DNA from: an uncultured Eubacteriales bacterium
Lineage (GTDB): Bacteria; Bacillota; Clostridia; Lachnospirales; Lachnospiraceae
Reading direction: 5' to 3'
Assembly (NCBI GenBank): GCA_951800645.1
Contig: CATOIK010000007.1
Location: forward strand, 1-64,000
DNA length: 64,000 nt
A program made the position numbers and the translations under genes. Below the pieces are notes generated by a model. It saw only the letters and a program-made list of their open reading frames with translations. It was not told where the DNA came from and searched no databases. The number at the start of each line of letters is the position of its first letter. Within the stretch, counting starts at the first letter, position 1. Shown one piece after another: positions 9,542 through 18,664 of this stretch.

Positions 9542-10345
9542 CTATAAATCCAGAATCTCTCCGTCATCCGGTACAAACAGGGAACCATGGTAGTATTCCC
9601 GGCCTTCTGCCAGGTAAAGCTCTTTTCTGCGTCCCACAGATTTGTCCTCTGTGTGCCATAAAACCAGGTTGGGGATCTGAAGCTCCTCTGCCAGCTTGCA
9701 GGCATCCATGACGGTGCTGTGGTGTTTTTCGTAGGGTTTGAACCGCTCCCGCTCGCCGTAGAGGCAAAAGGCCTCGTGAAGAAGCCAGTCACTGCCCTCC
9801 ACATAGGGGCGGCAGACGGGATTGTAGGGCTCGTCTCCGGCGCAGGTCAGCTTCTGGCCGTTTTTCAAAGTAGTGGTGAAGCCAAACTGCCGGGCCTTGG
9901 TGGAATGAATATCGAAAAAGGTAACATTGTAATCCATAATAGGCAGGGTCTCTCCGTCGTGGACAGCAATCAGATGGATGCGGTCTCCCAGCAGCTTGTA
10001 AATTTTGCCCTGCAAAGTCAGGCGGCAGATGGTGTCAATGGTGGAAACCAGGCCATCGTGGCAGTAGATATAGAAATCCCCTTCATAGCTGCCGCTTAAA
10101 ATAGAGGAGCCTACAAAACGCACCAGCCACACAACGCCCAGAAGATGGTCCGTGTGCTCGTGGGTTACAAACAGGTGATGAATCTGGGGATAGGTAATGT
10201 CCATATCCTTAAGAATCTTTAAAATACCGTTGCCGCCGCCGGCGTCTACCATGAAATATTCATCATCGTCCCGGATGGCAAAGCAGGTGTTATAGTAATG
10301 GGTAACGGCGGCATTGCCTGTGCCGAAAACATATAATTGTTCCAT
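9542..10345 (-). CDS. MBL-fold metallohydrolase, RNase Z-like
   Basis: 267 residues of metallo-beta-lactamase fold. The metal-binding motif THEHTDHLLG lies near residue 60, preceded by MVDAGGGNG, and a late conserved His occurs in LHEAFCLYGE. The layout resembles RNase Z/YhfI-like hydrolases rather than beta-lactamases. It is divergent from fbp, sharing a short intergenic region. The substrate is not evident. Confidence 0.88.
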   Translation of the reverse strand: MEQLYVFGTGNAAVTHYYNTCFAIRDDDEYFMVDAGGGNGILKILKDMDITYPQIHHLFVTHEHTDHLLGVVWLVRFVGSSILSGSYEGDFYIYCHDGLVSTIDTICRLTLQGKIYKLLGDRIHLIAVHDGETLPIMDYNVTFFDIHSTKARQFGFTTTLKNGQKLTCAGDEPYNPVCRPYVEGSDWLLHEAFCLYGERERFKPYEKHHSTVMDACKLAEELQIPNLVLWHTEDKSVGRRKELYLAEGREYYHGSLFVPDDGEILDL

Positions 10346-10441
10346 ATTGTGACTCCTTTGTCTCTGGATAAAAACTTTCCATTTATATCAGAATATGTTA
10401 CTATAATTCTAAGAGAAAATCAACGGGAGGAGGGCTTGATT

Positions 10442-12373
10442 GTGAGGGATTTGGCATATCTTAAGCTTCTGGCGCGGGAATATCCGACTGTGAAAGCCGC
10501 ATCCAGTGAGATTATCAATTTAATCGCAATCCGGGGGCTGCCAAAAGGGACCGAATACTTTTTCAGCGACCTGCATGGAGAATATGAGGCCTTTATTTAT
10601 CTTTTGCGTAGCGCCTCCGGCATCATCCGGGAGAAGATCCGGGCCACCTTTGGCTATATCATTCCGGAAGAAGAACAGATGGAGCTGGCAAATCTGATCT
10701 ACTATCCGGACAGAACCCTGTCTGCTTTGGGAGAAAAGTGTACCCAGGACTGGCAGCGCATCACCATGAACCGGCTGGTGTCCATCTGCCGCGAGGTGTC
10801 CTCCAAATACACCCGCTCCAAGGTTCGTAAGAAAATGCCGAAGGAGTTTGCCTATGTGATTGATGAACTTCTTCATGTGGATTATAATGATGAAAATAAA
10901 CGGGTCTACTACGAGGAGATTATCCGTGCTATCATTGATACAGAAGTGGCGGACAAGTTTATTGTGGCGCTGTGTGAGCTGATTCAGAATCTGTCCATAG
11001 ACAGCCTGCACATTATCGGGGATATTTTCGACAGAGGTCCCCGGGCAGATTTTATTTTAAACGAGCTGATGAATTTTCACGATGTGGACATCCAGTGGGG
11101 AAATCACGATATTTCCTGGATGGGCGCTGCCACCGGAAATCCGGCCTGCGTCTGCAATGTACTGCGGATTGCCATCAGCTACAACAGCTTTGATGTATTG
11201 GAGGATGGCTACGGCATCAATCTGCGGCCCCTTTCCATGTTTGCTTCACGAGTATACCGGAACGACCCTTGCGAACGGTTTTCTCCCCAGATTCTGGATG
11301 AAAATATTTACGATGCAGTAGACCCAGGTCTGGCGGCCAAGATGCATAAGGCTATCGCTATCCTGCAGTTTAAGGTGGAAGGCCAGATTATCCGGCGTCA
11401 TCCGGAGTATGAGATGGAGCATCGCAGGCTTTTGGAGGCGGTAGATTTTGAAAAGCATACGGTAGCTATTGACGGAAAGGAATATCCGTTATCAGACTGT
11501 CAGTTTCCCACCGTTGACTGGTCAGACCCTCTGAAGCTGACGGCAGAGGAGGAAGAACTGCTTCGTACGCTGGTGCTGTCGTTTAAGCACAGCAGTCTGC
11601 TTCACAAGCATGTCCGCTTCCTCTATTCCAAAGGGGCATTGTATAAGTGCCACAACGGCAATCTGCTGTATCATGGATGCATTCCAATGAGAGAAGACGG
11701 CTCCTTTGAGGAGATGAACTGCGGCGGCAGGATGCTGTCAGGCAGGGCGTTGATGGACTATATTGGAGAGCAGGTACATCGGGCCTATTTTCTTCCAGAG
11801 GAGGAGCCGGAGAAAGAGGACGCCAGGGACTTTATGTGGTATCTGTGGTGCGGGGCCAAATCCCCGGTGTTCGGAAAGGATCGGATGACATCCTTTGAGC
11901 ATTATTTTGTGGAGGATAAAGCCACCTACAGGGAACGAATGAATCCCTACTATAAATTGAGTCAGCAGGAGGAGGTCTGCCTGCGGATTTTACAGGAATT
12001 TGGCTTGACTGGCAGCGGCTCCCACATTATTAACGGCCATGTGCCGGTAAAGATTAAAGATGGAGAAACGCCGGTAAAAGCAGGCGGACGGCTTTTTGTT
12101 ATCGACGGCGGTCTTTCCAAGGCATATCAGAAGCGCACCGGCATCGCCGGCTACACCCTGATCTATAATTCCCATCATCTGGCATTGGCGGAGCATAAGC
12201 CCTTCAATCCGAATAAAGAAAATACGCCGAAGGTGTCTATTGTGGAGAAGATGAAGAACCGGGTGATGGTGGCCGGTACAGACAGGGGCGAAGAGCTTCT
12301 GGCCCAGATTCAGGACTTGAAGGAGCTGGCGGCGGCTTATCGCAGAGGCGATATTCAGGAGCGGGCAGAGTAA
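10442..12373 (+). CDS. fbp: Fructose-1,6-bisphosphatase, class III
   Basis: Gluconeogenic phosphatase of the Firmicutes class III type, about 643 residues. Metallophosphoesterase motifs are visible: FFSDLHGEYEAF near residue 40, IIGDIFDRGP near residue 190, and WGNHDISWMG near residue 220. The GTG at 10442 is preferred because GGGAGGAGGG lies at 10425-10434. Upstream in-frame codons overlap a -10-like TATAAT (10402-10407) and would precede the transcript. It forms a unit with the DUF1700 gene 16 bases downstream. Confidence 0.94.
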   Translation: MRDLAYLKLLAREYPTVKAASSEIINLIAIRGLPKGTEYFFSDLHGEYEAFIYLLRSASGIIREKIRATFGYIIPEEEQMELANLIYYPDRTLSALGEKCTQDWQRITMNRLVSICREVSSKYTRSKVRKKMPKEFAYVIDELLHVDYNDENKRVYYEEIIRAIIDTEVADKFIVALCELIQNLSIDSLHIIGDIFDRGPRADFILNELMNFHDVDIQWGNHDISWMGAATGNPACVCNVLRIAISYNSFDVLEDGYGINLRPLSMFASRVYRNDPCERFSPQILDENIYDAVDPGLAAKMHKAIAILQFKVEGQIIRRHPEYEMEHRRLLEAVDFEKHTVAIDGKEYPLSDCQFPTVDWSDPLKLTAEEEELLRTLVLSFKHSSLLHKHVRFLYSKGALYKCHNGNLLYHGCIPMREDGSFEEMNCGGRMLSGRALMDYIGEQVHRAYFLPEEEPEKEDARDFMWYLWCGAKSPVFGKDRMTSFEHYFVEDKATYRERMNPYYKLSQQEEVCLRILQEFGLTGSGSHIINGHVPVKIKDGETPVKAGGRLFVIDGGLSKAYQKRTGIAGYTLIYNSHHLALAEHKPFNPNKENTPKVSIVEKMKNRVMVAGTDRGEELLAQIQDLKELAAAYRRGDIQERAE

Positions 12374-12389
12374 GGTAAAAGGAGTATAC

Positions 12390-12899
12390 ATGAACAAAAA
12401 CGAATTTTTAGAAGGGCTGCGGGAGGCTCTTTCCGGCAATGTGCCGCCTGCGGTGGTGCAGGAGCAGCTTCAGTATTATGGGGATTATATCCGGACGGAG
12501 GTTCAAAACGGCCGTTCTGAGGAAGAAGTGATGGCAGAGCTGGGAGACCCCAGGTTGATTGCCCGGACCATTGAAGATACCACTCCCGGCGCTGAGGACG
12601 GCGCTTATGAGCCTTATCATGGTGGAAGCCGCTTTGGAAACGGAGGCGGCGCCTATAAGCAGAGCGGCTCCGGAAGTTACAGCCAGGAGAGGCAGGAATC
12701 CAATTCCGGAGGCAGCATTCATTTCTACGATTTGAATAAATGGTACTGGAAGCTGCTGGGCATAGTTCTGGTGTTTGGATTTTTCTGGGTGGTGATTACT
12801 CTGGTAACCGGACTTTTAAGCCTGGTAGTTCCCATGCTTCCAGTGATTGGGCTGGTTCTGCTGGTGATGTGGTTTGTGCGAGGCGGCCCTGGAAAATGA
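12390..12899 (+). CDS. DUF1700 (HAAS-domain) membrane protein
   Basis: 169 residues. The N-terminus (NEFLEGLREALSG through EVMAELGDPRLIARTI) is the helical DUF1700/HAAS domain often found next to PadR regulators. A Gly/Ser/Tyr-rich linker follows (about residues 73-108), then two hydrophobic helices (about 117-140 and 145-162). No PadR gene is adjacent here. The role is unknown; membrane location is inferred from the helices. Confidence 0.82.
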   Translation: MNKNEFLEGLREALSGNVPPAVVQEQLQYYGDYIRTEVQNGRSEEEVMAELGDPRLIARTIEDTTPGAEDGAYEPYHGGSRFGNGGGAYKQSGSGSYSQERQESNSGGSIHFYDLNKWYWKLLGIVLVFGFFWVVITLVTGLLSLVVPMLPVIGLVLLVMWFVRGGPGK

Positions 12900-12938
12900 T
12901 GGGCAGCAGAAATGCCTGATTGTATAAAAACAAGAACA

Positions 12939-12981
12939 ATAGCCCCATTCTCTTGACTGAGGATGGGGCTATGTGTATAAT
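12939..12981 (+). promoter_or_regulatory. Promoter of the NlpC/P60 gene embedded in a palindrome
   Basis: TTGACT (12953-12958) and TATAAT (12976-12981) have a 17-base spacer. The -35 hexamer lies in the loop of a ten-pair dyad, ATAGCCCCAT (12939-12948) and ATGGGGCTAT (12963-12972). The dyad could be an operator, or a hairpin ending the upstream transcript, although no T tract follows it. Confidence 0.75.
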
Positions 12982-13050
12982 ACGGATGTAACAAATGTAA
13001 CAATTATGTAATATTTTGAAATATAAAATTCACGATTGGAGCGAGTTTTA

Positions 13051-13725
13051 ATGAAGAAATCTGTATTATACATAGCAGCCATGGCAACCTTTGCAGCAGT
13101 GATGTGGGAGACGCCTACAATCGCCTATGCGGAGCCGGTCTCCGCAGTGATTGCAGCGCCGTTGGAAACCCCGGTTCAGGCAGAAGCAGAGGAAAAAACT
13201 GCAGAGGAAACGGTGACTGCAGTATCTCAGGTGATAACGGTTTCCAGCGAGGAAGACGCTCTGGCAGAAAGCGGCCCGGACCCGGAGATCCAGCGGGTAG
13301 AAGCAGAAGCTAAAGCACAGGAAGCGGCAAAAGCAGAGGCCCAGGCGGCTGCAGAAAGCGAGGCGGCAGCCCGTCAGAACTTAGTCGACTACGCTCTGCA
13401 GTTTGTGGGAAATCCCTACCGGGCAGGCGGAAATGACCCTCACACCGGTGCAGACTGCTCCGGCTTTACCAAATATGTAATGCAGCACGGCGCAGGAATT
13501 AACCTGCAGCGGACTTCCGGCGGACAGGCTGCCCAGGGACGGACTGTCAGCGCAGCCGAGATGCAGCCGGGAGACCTGATTTTTTACGGAAACGGTTCCC
13601 GCGTAAATCATGTAGCTATGTATGTCGGAAACGGGCAGATTGTTCACGCGTCTACTTATAAAACCGGAATCAAGATTTCCAACTGGAATTACCGGAATCC
13701 GGTTCGGATTGCCAGCATGTTTTAA
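13051..13725 (+). CDS. Secreted NlpC/P60 cell-wall hydrolase
   Basis: 224 residues from the ATG at 13051; an in-frame TTG at 13036 would only lengthen the signal peptide. A signal peptide (KKSVLYIAAMATFAAVMW to IAYA) leads to a low-complexity Glu/Ala/Lys helix (about residues 45-110) and a C-terminal NlpC/P60 domain. Catalytic residues are visible: Cys in GADCSGF (about residue 142) and His in VNHVAMYVG (about residue 191). The family cleaves gamma-D-glutamyl-diaminopimelate bonds in peptidoglycan. It is transcribed from the promoter at 12953. Confidence 0.92.
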   Translation: MKKSVLYIAAMATFAAVMWETPTIAYAEPVSAVIAAPLETPVQAEAEEKTAEETVTAVSQVITVSSEEDALAESGPDPEIQRVEAEAKAQEAAKAEAQAAAESEAAARQNLVDYALQFVGNPYRAGGNDPHTGADCSGFTKYVMQHGAGINLQRTSGGQAAQGRTVSAAEMQPGDLIFYGNGSRVNHVAMYVGNGQIVHASTYKTGIKISNWNYRNPVRIASMF

Positions 13726-13829
13726 AAATAGTAAATATTGCAGATACCGTTTTCAAGTATAATTGGCAGTACTCTGGTTCATACTATTGAAGCAACGAAA
13801 AAACCAAGTGAATTCAGGAGGTATGAATC

Positions 13830-13988
13830 ATGAGAGACAACTACAATGATATGAACGACAACAAAAACTGCAAGAACGACAATCAGAACAGCAGCAGAAA
13901 CAACAGCCAGAACAAGAGTCAGAATTCCAGCAAAAACAGCAATCAGAACAGCAGCCAGAATAAGAGCCAGAACAACAACCAGCGCTAA
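13830..13988 (+). CDS. Small Asn/Gln/Ser-rich protein of unknown function
   Basis: A 52-codon frame opens with ATG after a strong AGGAGGT site (13816-13822) and ends in TAA, followed 8 bases later by a clear terminator. The product begins MRDNYNDMNDNKNCKNDN and continues with repeats built from QNSS, NKSQ and NNSQ units, with one cysteine and no hydrophobic core. It is basic and low in complexity, so it is probably unstructured or nucleic-acid- or spore-associated. I do not recognise the family. Confidence 0.7.
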   Translation: MRDNYNDMNDNKNCKNDNQNSSRNNSQNKSQNSSKNSNQNSSQNKSQNNNQR

Positions 13989-13995
13989 TTTATCA

Positions 13996-14031
13996 GAGAA
14001 GGGCCGTCCCGGGACAAGGGGCGGCTCTTTT
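13996..14031 (+). terminator. Terminator after the Asn/Gln-rich small gene
   Basis: AGAAGGGCCGTCCC pairs with GGGGCGGCTCTTTT, using three G-U pairs, and runs into TTTT. Confidence 0.8.
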
Positions 14032-14069
14032 ACATAGAATAAATTAAGAAATAAAATAAGGCGGTATCT

Positions 14070-14381
14070 ATGTGGAATATTATCAGTGGGACGCAGATGG
14101 ACCAATATCTGGATGAAGGATGGGATATGGTGCTGGTGGATCTGCGGGATTCGGATTCCTACGATCGAAGCCATATTGCAGGAGCGGTCAATATTCCGGA
14201 GCAGGAACTTATGGAGCGGCTTTGGGAACTGCCGGAAAACAAATTGATCGTGCTCTACTGCTATCACGGCCCCAACAGTATGCGGGCGGCCAGGCGGCTG
14301 GCTCAGATGGGCTATGAGACTGCTGATGTATATGGCGGAATCCAGACTTACAGGGGGAAATATCTGGTTCAAATGCGTTGA
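14070..14381 (+). CDS. Rhodanese-domain protein
   Basis: A 103-residue single rhodanese domain. LVDLRDSDSYDRSHIAGAVN is the N-terminal signature and YCYHGPNSMRAA holds the active-site cysteine in a CYHGPNS loop. Such proteins carry persulfide sulfur. No neighbouring sulfur-metabolism gene helps to narrow the acceptor. The ribosome binding site is weak (AAGGCGG). Confidence 0.9.
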   Translation: MWNIISGTQMDQYLDEGWDMVLVDLRDSDSYDRSHIAGAVNIPEQELMERLWELPENKLIVLYCYHGPNSMRAARRLAQMGYETADVYGGIQTYRGKYLVQMR

Positions 14382-14479
14382 CAACCCTAAAATCAGGCCT
14401 TAAAATGGTAATAAACATTTTGCTTTGCGGAGTGAAGAAGCCCACTCTTTCTTAAACTTAACATGAGGAGAATTTTACT

Positions 14480-15025
14480 ATGAAATATATGTTTGCATCG
14501 GATATTCACGGCTCGGCTTATTATTGCCGGAAGCTTTTGGAGGCTTACCGGCAGTCAGGAGCGGAGCGGCTGATCCTTCTGGGAGATCTGCTTTATCACG
14601 GCCCCCGCAACGACCTGCCCAAAGAATACGCTCCCAAGGAAGTCATCGCCATGCTAAATGAGATGAAGCAGGAGATTGTTACAGTGCGGGGCAACTGTGA
14701 GGCAGAGGTGGATCAGATGGTGCTGGAGTTCCCGGTGCTGGCGGATTATGCAGTTCTGGTGTTAAATGGCCTTACCTTTTTTGCCACTCACGGCCATGTG
14801 TTTCATCAGGAGCATATGCCGCCTGTCAAGGCCGGAGATATTCTGGTTCACGGCCACACCCATCTGTTAAAGGCAGAAAAGGCGGGAGACAACTATGTGT
14901 TAAATCCTGGTTCCGTGTCCATTCCAAAGGGAGGAAATCCGGCCACCTACGGCATTTTGGAGGAGCAGACCTTCCGCATCCTGGATTTTGACGGCGCAGT
15001 GGTGAAGGAAATCTGCCTGAAATAA
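14480..15025 (+). CDS. YfcE-like metallophosphodiesterase
   Basis: 181 residues of the YfcE/MJ0936 calcineurin-like fold: FASDIHGSAYY at the N-terminus, LLGDLLYHGPRN, VRGNCEAEVD, THGHVFH and VHGHTH, which supply the two-metal site. The family hydrolyses phosphodiesters in vitro; the cellular substrate is unknown. It is followed by the rRNA-type methyltransferase. A related but different enzyme is at 18161. Confidence 0.9.
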   Translation: MKYMFASDIHGSAYYCRKLLEAYRQSGAERLILLGDLLYHGPRNDLPKEYAPKEVIAMLNEMKQEIVTVRGNCEAEVDQMVLEFPVLADYAVLVLNGLTFFATHGHVFHQEHMPPVKAGDILVHGHTHLLKAEKAGDNYVLNPGSVSIPKGGNPATYGILEEQTFRILDFDGAVVKEICLK

Positions 15026-15069
15026 CCGGCAGAAATCTCAGGAGACAGAAAGGATAAGTAAACCGACTT

Positions 15070-16236
15070 ATGGCACAGAATGTATATGAACTGATTGCCC
15101 CCTGCCATTTTGGCCTGGAGGCAGTTTTAAAAAAAGAAATTGTGGATTTGGGATACGAGATTTCCCGGGTGGAGGACGGAAAGGTAACCTTTCTGGGAGA
15201 TGCAGAGGCCATCTGCAGAGCTAATATTTTCCTGCGGACTACAGAGCGGATCCTGTTAAAGGTAGGAAGCTTTACGGCCGCTTCCTTTGAAGAACTGTTT
15301 CAGGAAACCAAGGCCCTGCCTTGGGAAAATTTTATTCCCGCAGACGGAAAATTTTGGGTAAAGAAGGCCAATTCTGTAAAGAGTAAGCTGTTTAGCCCAT
15401 CGGATATTCAGTCTATTATGAAAAAGGCTATGGTAGAGCGGATGAAGCAGGCCTACCAGGTACAGCTAATTCCAGAGACCGGAGAAAGCTATCCGGTGCG
15501 GGTTTCCATTTACAAGGATGTGGTAACCGTAGCTCTGGACACAACCGGAGATTCCCTTCACAAGCGGGGGTATCGGAAGCTGACCAGCAAAGCTCCTATT
15601 GAGGAAACCCTGGCTGCAGCTCTGATTATGTTAAGCCCCTGGCGGAAGGACCGGATTTTGGTGGATCCTTTTTGCGGAAGCGGTACCTTCCCTATTGAGG
15701 CAGCCATGATGGCGGCCAACATAGCGCCGGGCATGAACCGCTCGTTCCTGTCTGAGGACTGGAAGAAGGTGATTCCCCGGAAATGCTGGTACGAGGCTAT
15801 GGACGAGGCTCAGGAGCTGGTGGATGATACGGTGCAGGTGGATATTCAGGGCTATGACATCGATGGAGACATTGTAAAGGCTGCTCGTGCCAATGCGGAG
15901 CTGGCAGGGGTGGAGCATCTCATCCATTTCCAGCAGCGCCCGGTCAGCGCCTTAAGCCATCCGAAAAAATACGGATTTCTGATTACGAACCCGCCCTATG
16001 GAGAGCGGATTGAGGAAAAGAAAAATCTTCCGGCGCTCTATACCCAGTTAGGGGAGCGGTTTGCAGCTTTGGATTCCTGGTCTGCCTTTCTCATCACTTC
16101 CTATGAGGATGTGGAGAAATACATGGGCCGGAAGGCAGACAAAAACCGGAAAATTTACAACGGTATGATGAAAACCTACTATTACCAGTTCCTGGGGCCG
16201 AAGCCTCCCAAGCGGAAAGCAGATGATGGAGAATAA
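15070..16236 (+). CDS. THUMP-domain RNA methyltransferase (RlmL/YpsC-like)
   Basis: 388 residues. An N-terminal ferredoxin-like and THUMP RNA-binding part (about 1-155) precedes a Rossmann SAM-dependent methyltransferase domain. DPFCGSGTFPIEAA near residue 200 binds SAM, and ITNPPYGERI near residue 306 is the N2-guanine or adenine-type catalytic motif. The match is to the family that includes RlmL (23S rRNA m2G2445). It overlaps the next gene by 14 bases. Confidence 0.9.
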   Translation: MAQNVYELIAPCHFGLEAVLKKEIVDLGYEISRVEDGKVTFLGDAEAICRANIFLRTTERILLKVGSFTAASFEELFQETKALPWENFIPADGKFWVKKANSVKSKLFSPSDIQSIMKKAMVERMKQAYQVQLIPETGESYPVRVSIYKDVVTVALDTTGDSLHKRGYRKLTSKAPIEETLAAALIMLSPWRKDRILVDPFCGSGTFPIEAAMMAANIAPGMNRSFLSEDWKKVIPRKCWYEAMDEAQELVDDTVQVDIQGYDIDGDIVKAARANAELAGVEHLIHFQQRPVSALSHPKKYGFLITNPPYGERIEEKKNLPALYTQLGERFAALDSWSAFLITSYEDVEKYMGRKADKNRKIYNGMMKTYYYQFLGPKPPKRKADDGE

Positions 16237-17551
16237 AATTTTGCTTCCAGTGACGCTTCTAACGGCGGCTCTGGCTCTTGGAGGCTGCAAGGATATGGGC
16301 CCGGCCAGGCAGGACAGGCTGTCTCCGGTGACGGCGCTTTCCCTTCCCAGCCGTTATGATTCCAGGGAGGAAGGCCGGGTGTCTCCTGTAAAGAACCAGG
16401 GAGATTTAGGCACCTGCTGGGCCTTTGCATCCCTTCAGGCATTGGAAAGCCGCCTTCTCCCCAATGAGGCCTGGGACTTTTCTGAGGATCACATGTCCTC
16501 CAATCCCAATTTTGGATTGGGACAGGAGGGCGGCGGAGACTATACCATGGCGATGGCATATCTCCTTTCCTGGCAGGGGCCGGTAACGGAAGAACAGGAT
16601 CCTTATGGGGACGGTGTTTCTCCGGAAGGCTTTGCGGCAGTGAAGCATGTTCAGGAGATTCGTATGCTGCCGGAGCTGGATCGGCAGCAGATCAAGCAGG
16701 CAGTTTACTTTGGAGGCGGCGTCCAGAGCTCCATCTACACGGATATGGACGAAGCAGGGTGCATGTCCGGGTATTTTAATCAGGAGACCGGCGCCTATTG
16801 CTTCCCGGAGAGCCGGGATTCTAACCATGATGTAGTCATTGTAGGATGGGATGATGATTATCCCAAAGAGAATTTCTCTGTCCCTGTGCCGGAGGACGGC
16901 GCATTTTTGTGTGCGAACAGCTGGGGAACCCAGTTTGGACAGGACGGTTATTTTTATGTATCCTATTTTGACTGTAATCTGGGGAAGATAAATCTTTTCT
17001 ATTCTCAGGTGGAGGAGCCGGATAATTACGATTTTATTTACCAGAGCGATCTTTGTGGCTGGGGCGCGCAGATTGGCTTTGGGGAGGAGACGGCCTGGGC
17101 AGTCAGTGTGTTTACTGCCGGAGAGGAAAAGGAAACTCTGGAAGCAGTGGGCTTTTACAATACCATGAAAGACACGGATTATCAGGTGTTTGTAGTGCGC
17201 CGGGTTCCGGATGATCCGGCAGCCGGCGATTACCGGTGCTTTGGAACAGGAAAGCCGGACACAGAAGGTCATCTGGATTTGGCCGGATACTACACTATCC
17301 CTCTGGCAAGACAGGCAGAGCTTGAGCCGGGGGAACGGTTTGGCGTAATGGTAAAGCTTACTACTGCAGGCGCCGTGCATCCCATTGCCATCGAATACGA
17401 TAGCAAAGACAGAAAAAGCCGGATTGATTTAAAGGACGGAGAAGGCTACATCAGCCCAGACGGAGCGTGTTGGGAGCGGGTGGAGGAGCAGAAGGCCAAT
17501 CTCTGCCTAAAGGCATATACATCGCAGGAAAAAGGAAACGAGGTACAATAA
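16223..17551 (+). CDS. Papain-like (C1) cysteine peptidase lipoprotein
   Basis: 442 residues. The N-terminus has a lipoprotein signal ending in a LALGGC lipobox, so the protein is probably anchored to the outer face of the membrane. The C1 peptidase domain is complete: VKNQGDLGTCWAFASL carries the oxyanion Gln and catalytic Cys (about residue 68), SNHDVVIVGWDDDY the His (about residue 200), and CANSWGTQFGQDGYF the Asn (about residue 232). A further 170 residues of unknown, beta-rich character follow. The translation start may alternatively be the TTG at 16241 behind GGAG. Confidence 0.9.
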   Translation: MMENKILLPVTLLTAALALGGCKDMGPARQDRLSPVTALSLPSRYDSREEGRVSPVKNQGDLGTCWAFASLQALESRLLPNEAWDFSEDHMSSNPNFGLGQEGGGDYTMAMAYLLSWQGPVTEEQDPYGDGVSPEGFAAVKHVQEIRMLPELDRQQIKQAVYFGGGVQSSIYTDMDEAGCMSGYFNQETGAYCFPESRDSNHDVVIVGWDDDYPKENFSVPVPEDGAFLCANSWGTQFGQDGYFYVSYFDCNLGKINLFYSQVEEPDNYDFIYQSDLCGWGAQIGFGEETAWAVSVFTAGEEKETLEAVGFYNTMKDTDYQVFVVRRVPDDPAAGDYRCFGTGKPDTEGHLDLAGYYTIPLARQAELEPGERFGVMVKLTTAGAVHPIAIEYDSKDRKSRIDLKDGEGYISPDGACWERVEEQKANLCLKAYTSQEKGNEVQ

Positions 17552-17552
17552 T

Positions 17553-18164
17553 ATGAGTCACAGAATTATTTTTGCCACCGGAAATGCCGGTAAAATGAGA
17601 GAAATCCGCATGATTCTGGAAGACCTGGGGTGTCCGGTGCTTTCCATGAAGGAGGCGGGGGCAAATCCGGATATTGTGGAGGACGGAGCCACCTTTGGAG
17701 AAAATGCGGAAATTAAGGCCAGGTCTGTGTGGGACTGCACCGGAGACATTGTGCTGGCAGACGATTCCGGCCTGGTGGTGGATTACATCGGAGGCGAGCC
17801 GGGCATCTACTCGGCAAGATATTTGGGAGAGGACACCTCCTATGAGATCAAGAATCGGAACATTATTGAACGGCTGGCCGGCGCGGAAGGTGAGGCGCGG
17901 TCCGCCCGGTTTGTGTGCAATATTGCGGCAGTGCTGCCGGACGGTCAGGTGCTTCACACAGAAGCCGCCATGGAAGGGCAGATTGCTTACGAACCGGCAG
18001 GAAGCGAAGGCTTTGGCTATGATCCGATCCTCTACATTCCGGAGTTTGGAAAGACCTCTGCAGAACTGACCATTGAACAGAAAAATCAAATCAGCCACCG
18101 GGGCAAGGCGCTGGAGCTGATGAAGGAAGAACTGAAGCGTGCTCTTAAGGGGGAACTGGTATGA
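17553..18164 (+). CDS. rdgB: XTP/dITP diphosphatase
   Basis: 203-residue house-cleaning nucleotidase that hydrolyses XTP, ITP and dITP to monophosphates. Signatures are FATGNAGKMREI at the N-terminus, LADDSGLVVDYIGGEPGIYSA-like text near residue 70, and the GFGYDPILYIPE segment near residue 152. It overlaps the following phosphodiesterase gene by four bases, an arrangement common in Firmicutes. Confidence 0.96.
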   Translation: MSHRIIFATGNAGKMREIRMILEDLGCPVLSMKEAGANPDIVEDGATFGENAEIKARSVWDCTGDIVLADDSGLVVDYIGGEPGIYSARYLGEDTSYEIKNRNIIERLAGAEGEARSARFVCNIAAVLPDGQVLHTEAAMEGQIAYEPAGSEGFGYDPILYIPEFGKTSAELTIEQKNQISHRGKALELMKEELKRALKGELV

Positions 18165-18646
18165 AAGCGTTGATCGTAAGCGATACCCATCGGAAGGATG
18201 ATAATCTGCAGCAGGTTATTGAGGAGCAGATGCCGCTTGACATGCTGATTCACCTGGGAGACGCAGAGGGCAGCGAGGATGCGCTGCAGTACCTGGTGAA
18301 TGAGGACTGCGAAGTTTTTGCAGTGCGGGGAAACAATGATTTCTTTTCTGACCTGGACGGAGAGCTGGAGATTGATTTAGGGTGCCACCGGCTGTTTCTG
18401 ACCCACGGCCACTATTACAATGTCTCTCTTGGCGTGGAAGGACTGGCAGAGGAAGCTGCGGAGCGGGGCTGCGATGTGGCTATGTACGGCCACACCCATC
18501 GGCCCTATCTGGATCAGACTGGGCCGGTAACCGTGTTAAATCCCGGCAGTCTGTCCTATCCCCGGCAGGAAGGACGAAGACCGTCCTACATGATTATGGA
18601 GATGGACGATGAAGACCGATTGAGTTTTCACACTTATTATTTGTAA
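18161..18646 (+). CDS. YfcE/MJ0936-type metallophosphoesterase
   Basis: 161 residues: LIVSDTHRKDDN, LIHLGDAEG, VRGNNDFF, THGHYYN and YGHTHRPY supply the conserved metal-binding motifs. It is translationally coupled to rdgB by an ATGA overlap. The phosphodiester substrate in the cell is unknown. Confidence 0.92.
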   Translation: MKALIVSDTHRKDDNLQQVIEEQMPLDMLIHLGDAEGSEDALQYLVNEDCEVFAVRGNNDFFSDLDGELEIDLGCHRLFLTHGHYYNVSLGVEGLAEEAAERGCDVAMYGHTHRPYLDQTGPVTVLNPGSLSYPRQEGRRPSYMIMEMDDEDRLSFHTYYL

Positions 18647-18664
18647 TCCGGCGGCACGAACGGC

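Noticed and set aside
16406-17380. 324-codon open frame opposite the papain-like peptidase
   Set aside because: The plus strand carries all catalytic residues of a C1 peptidase; the minus frame has no start signals or family features.
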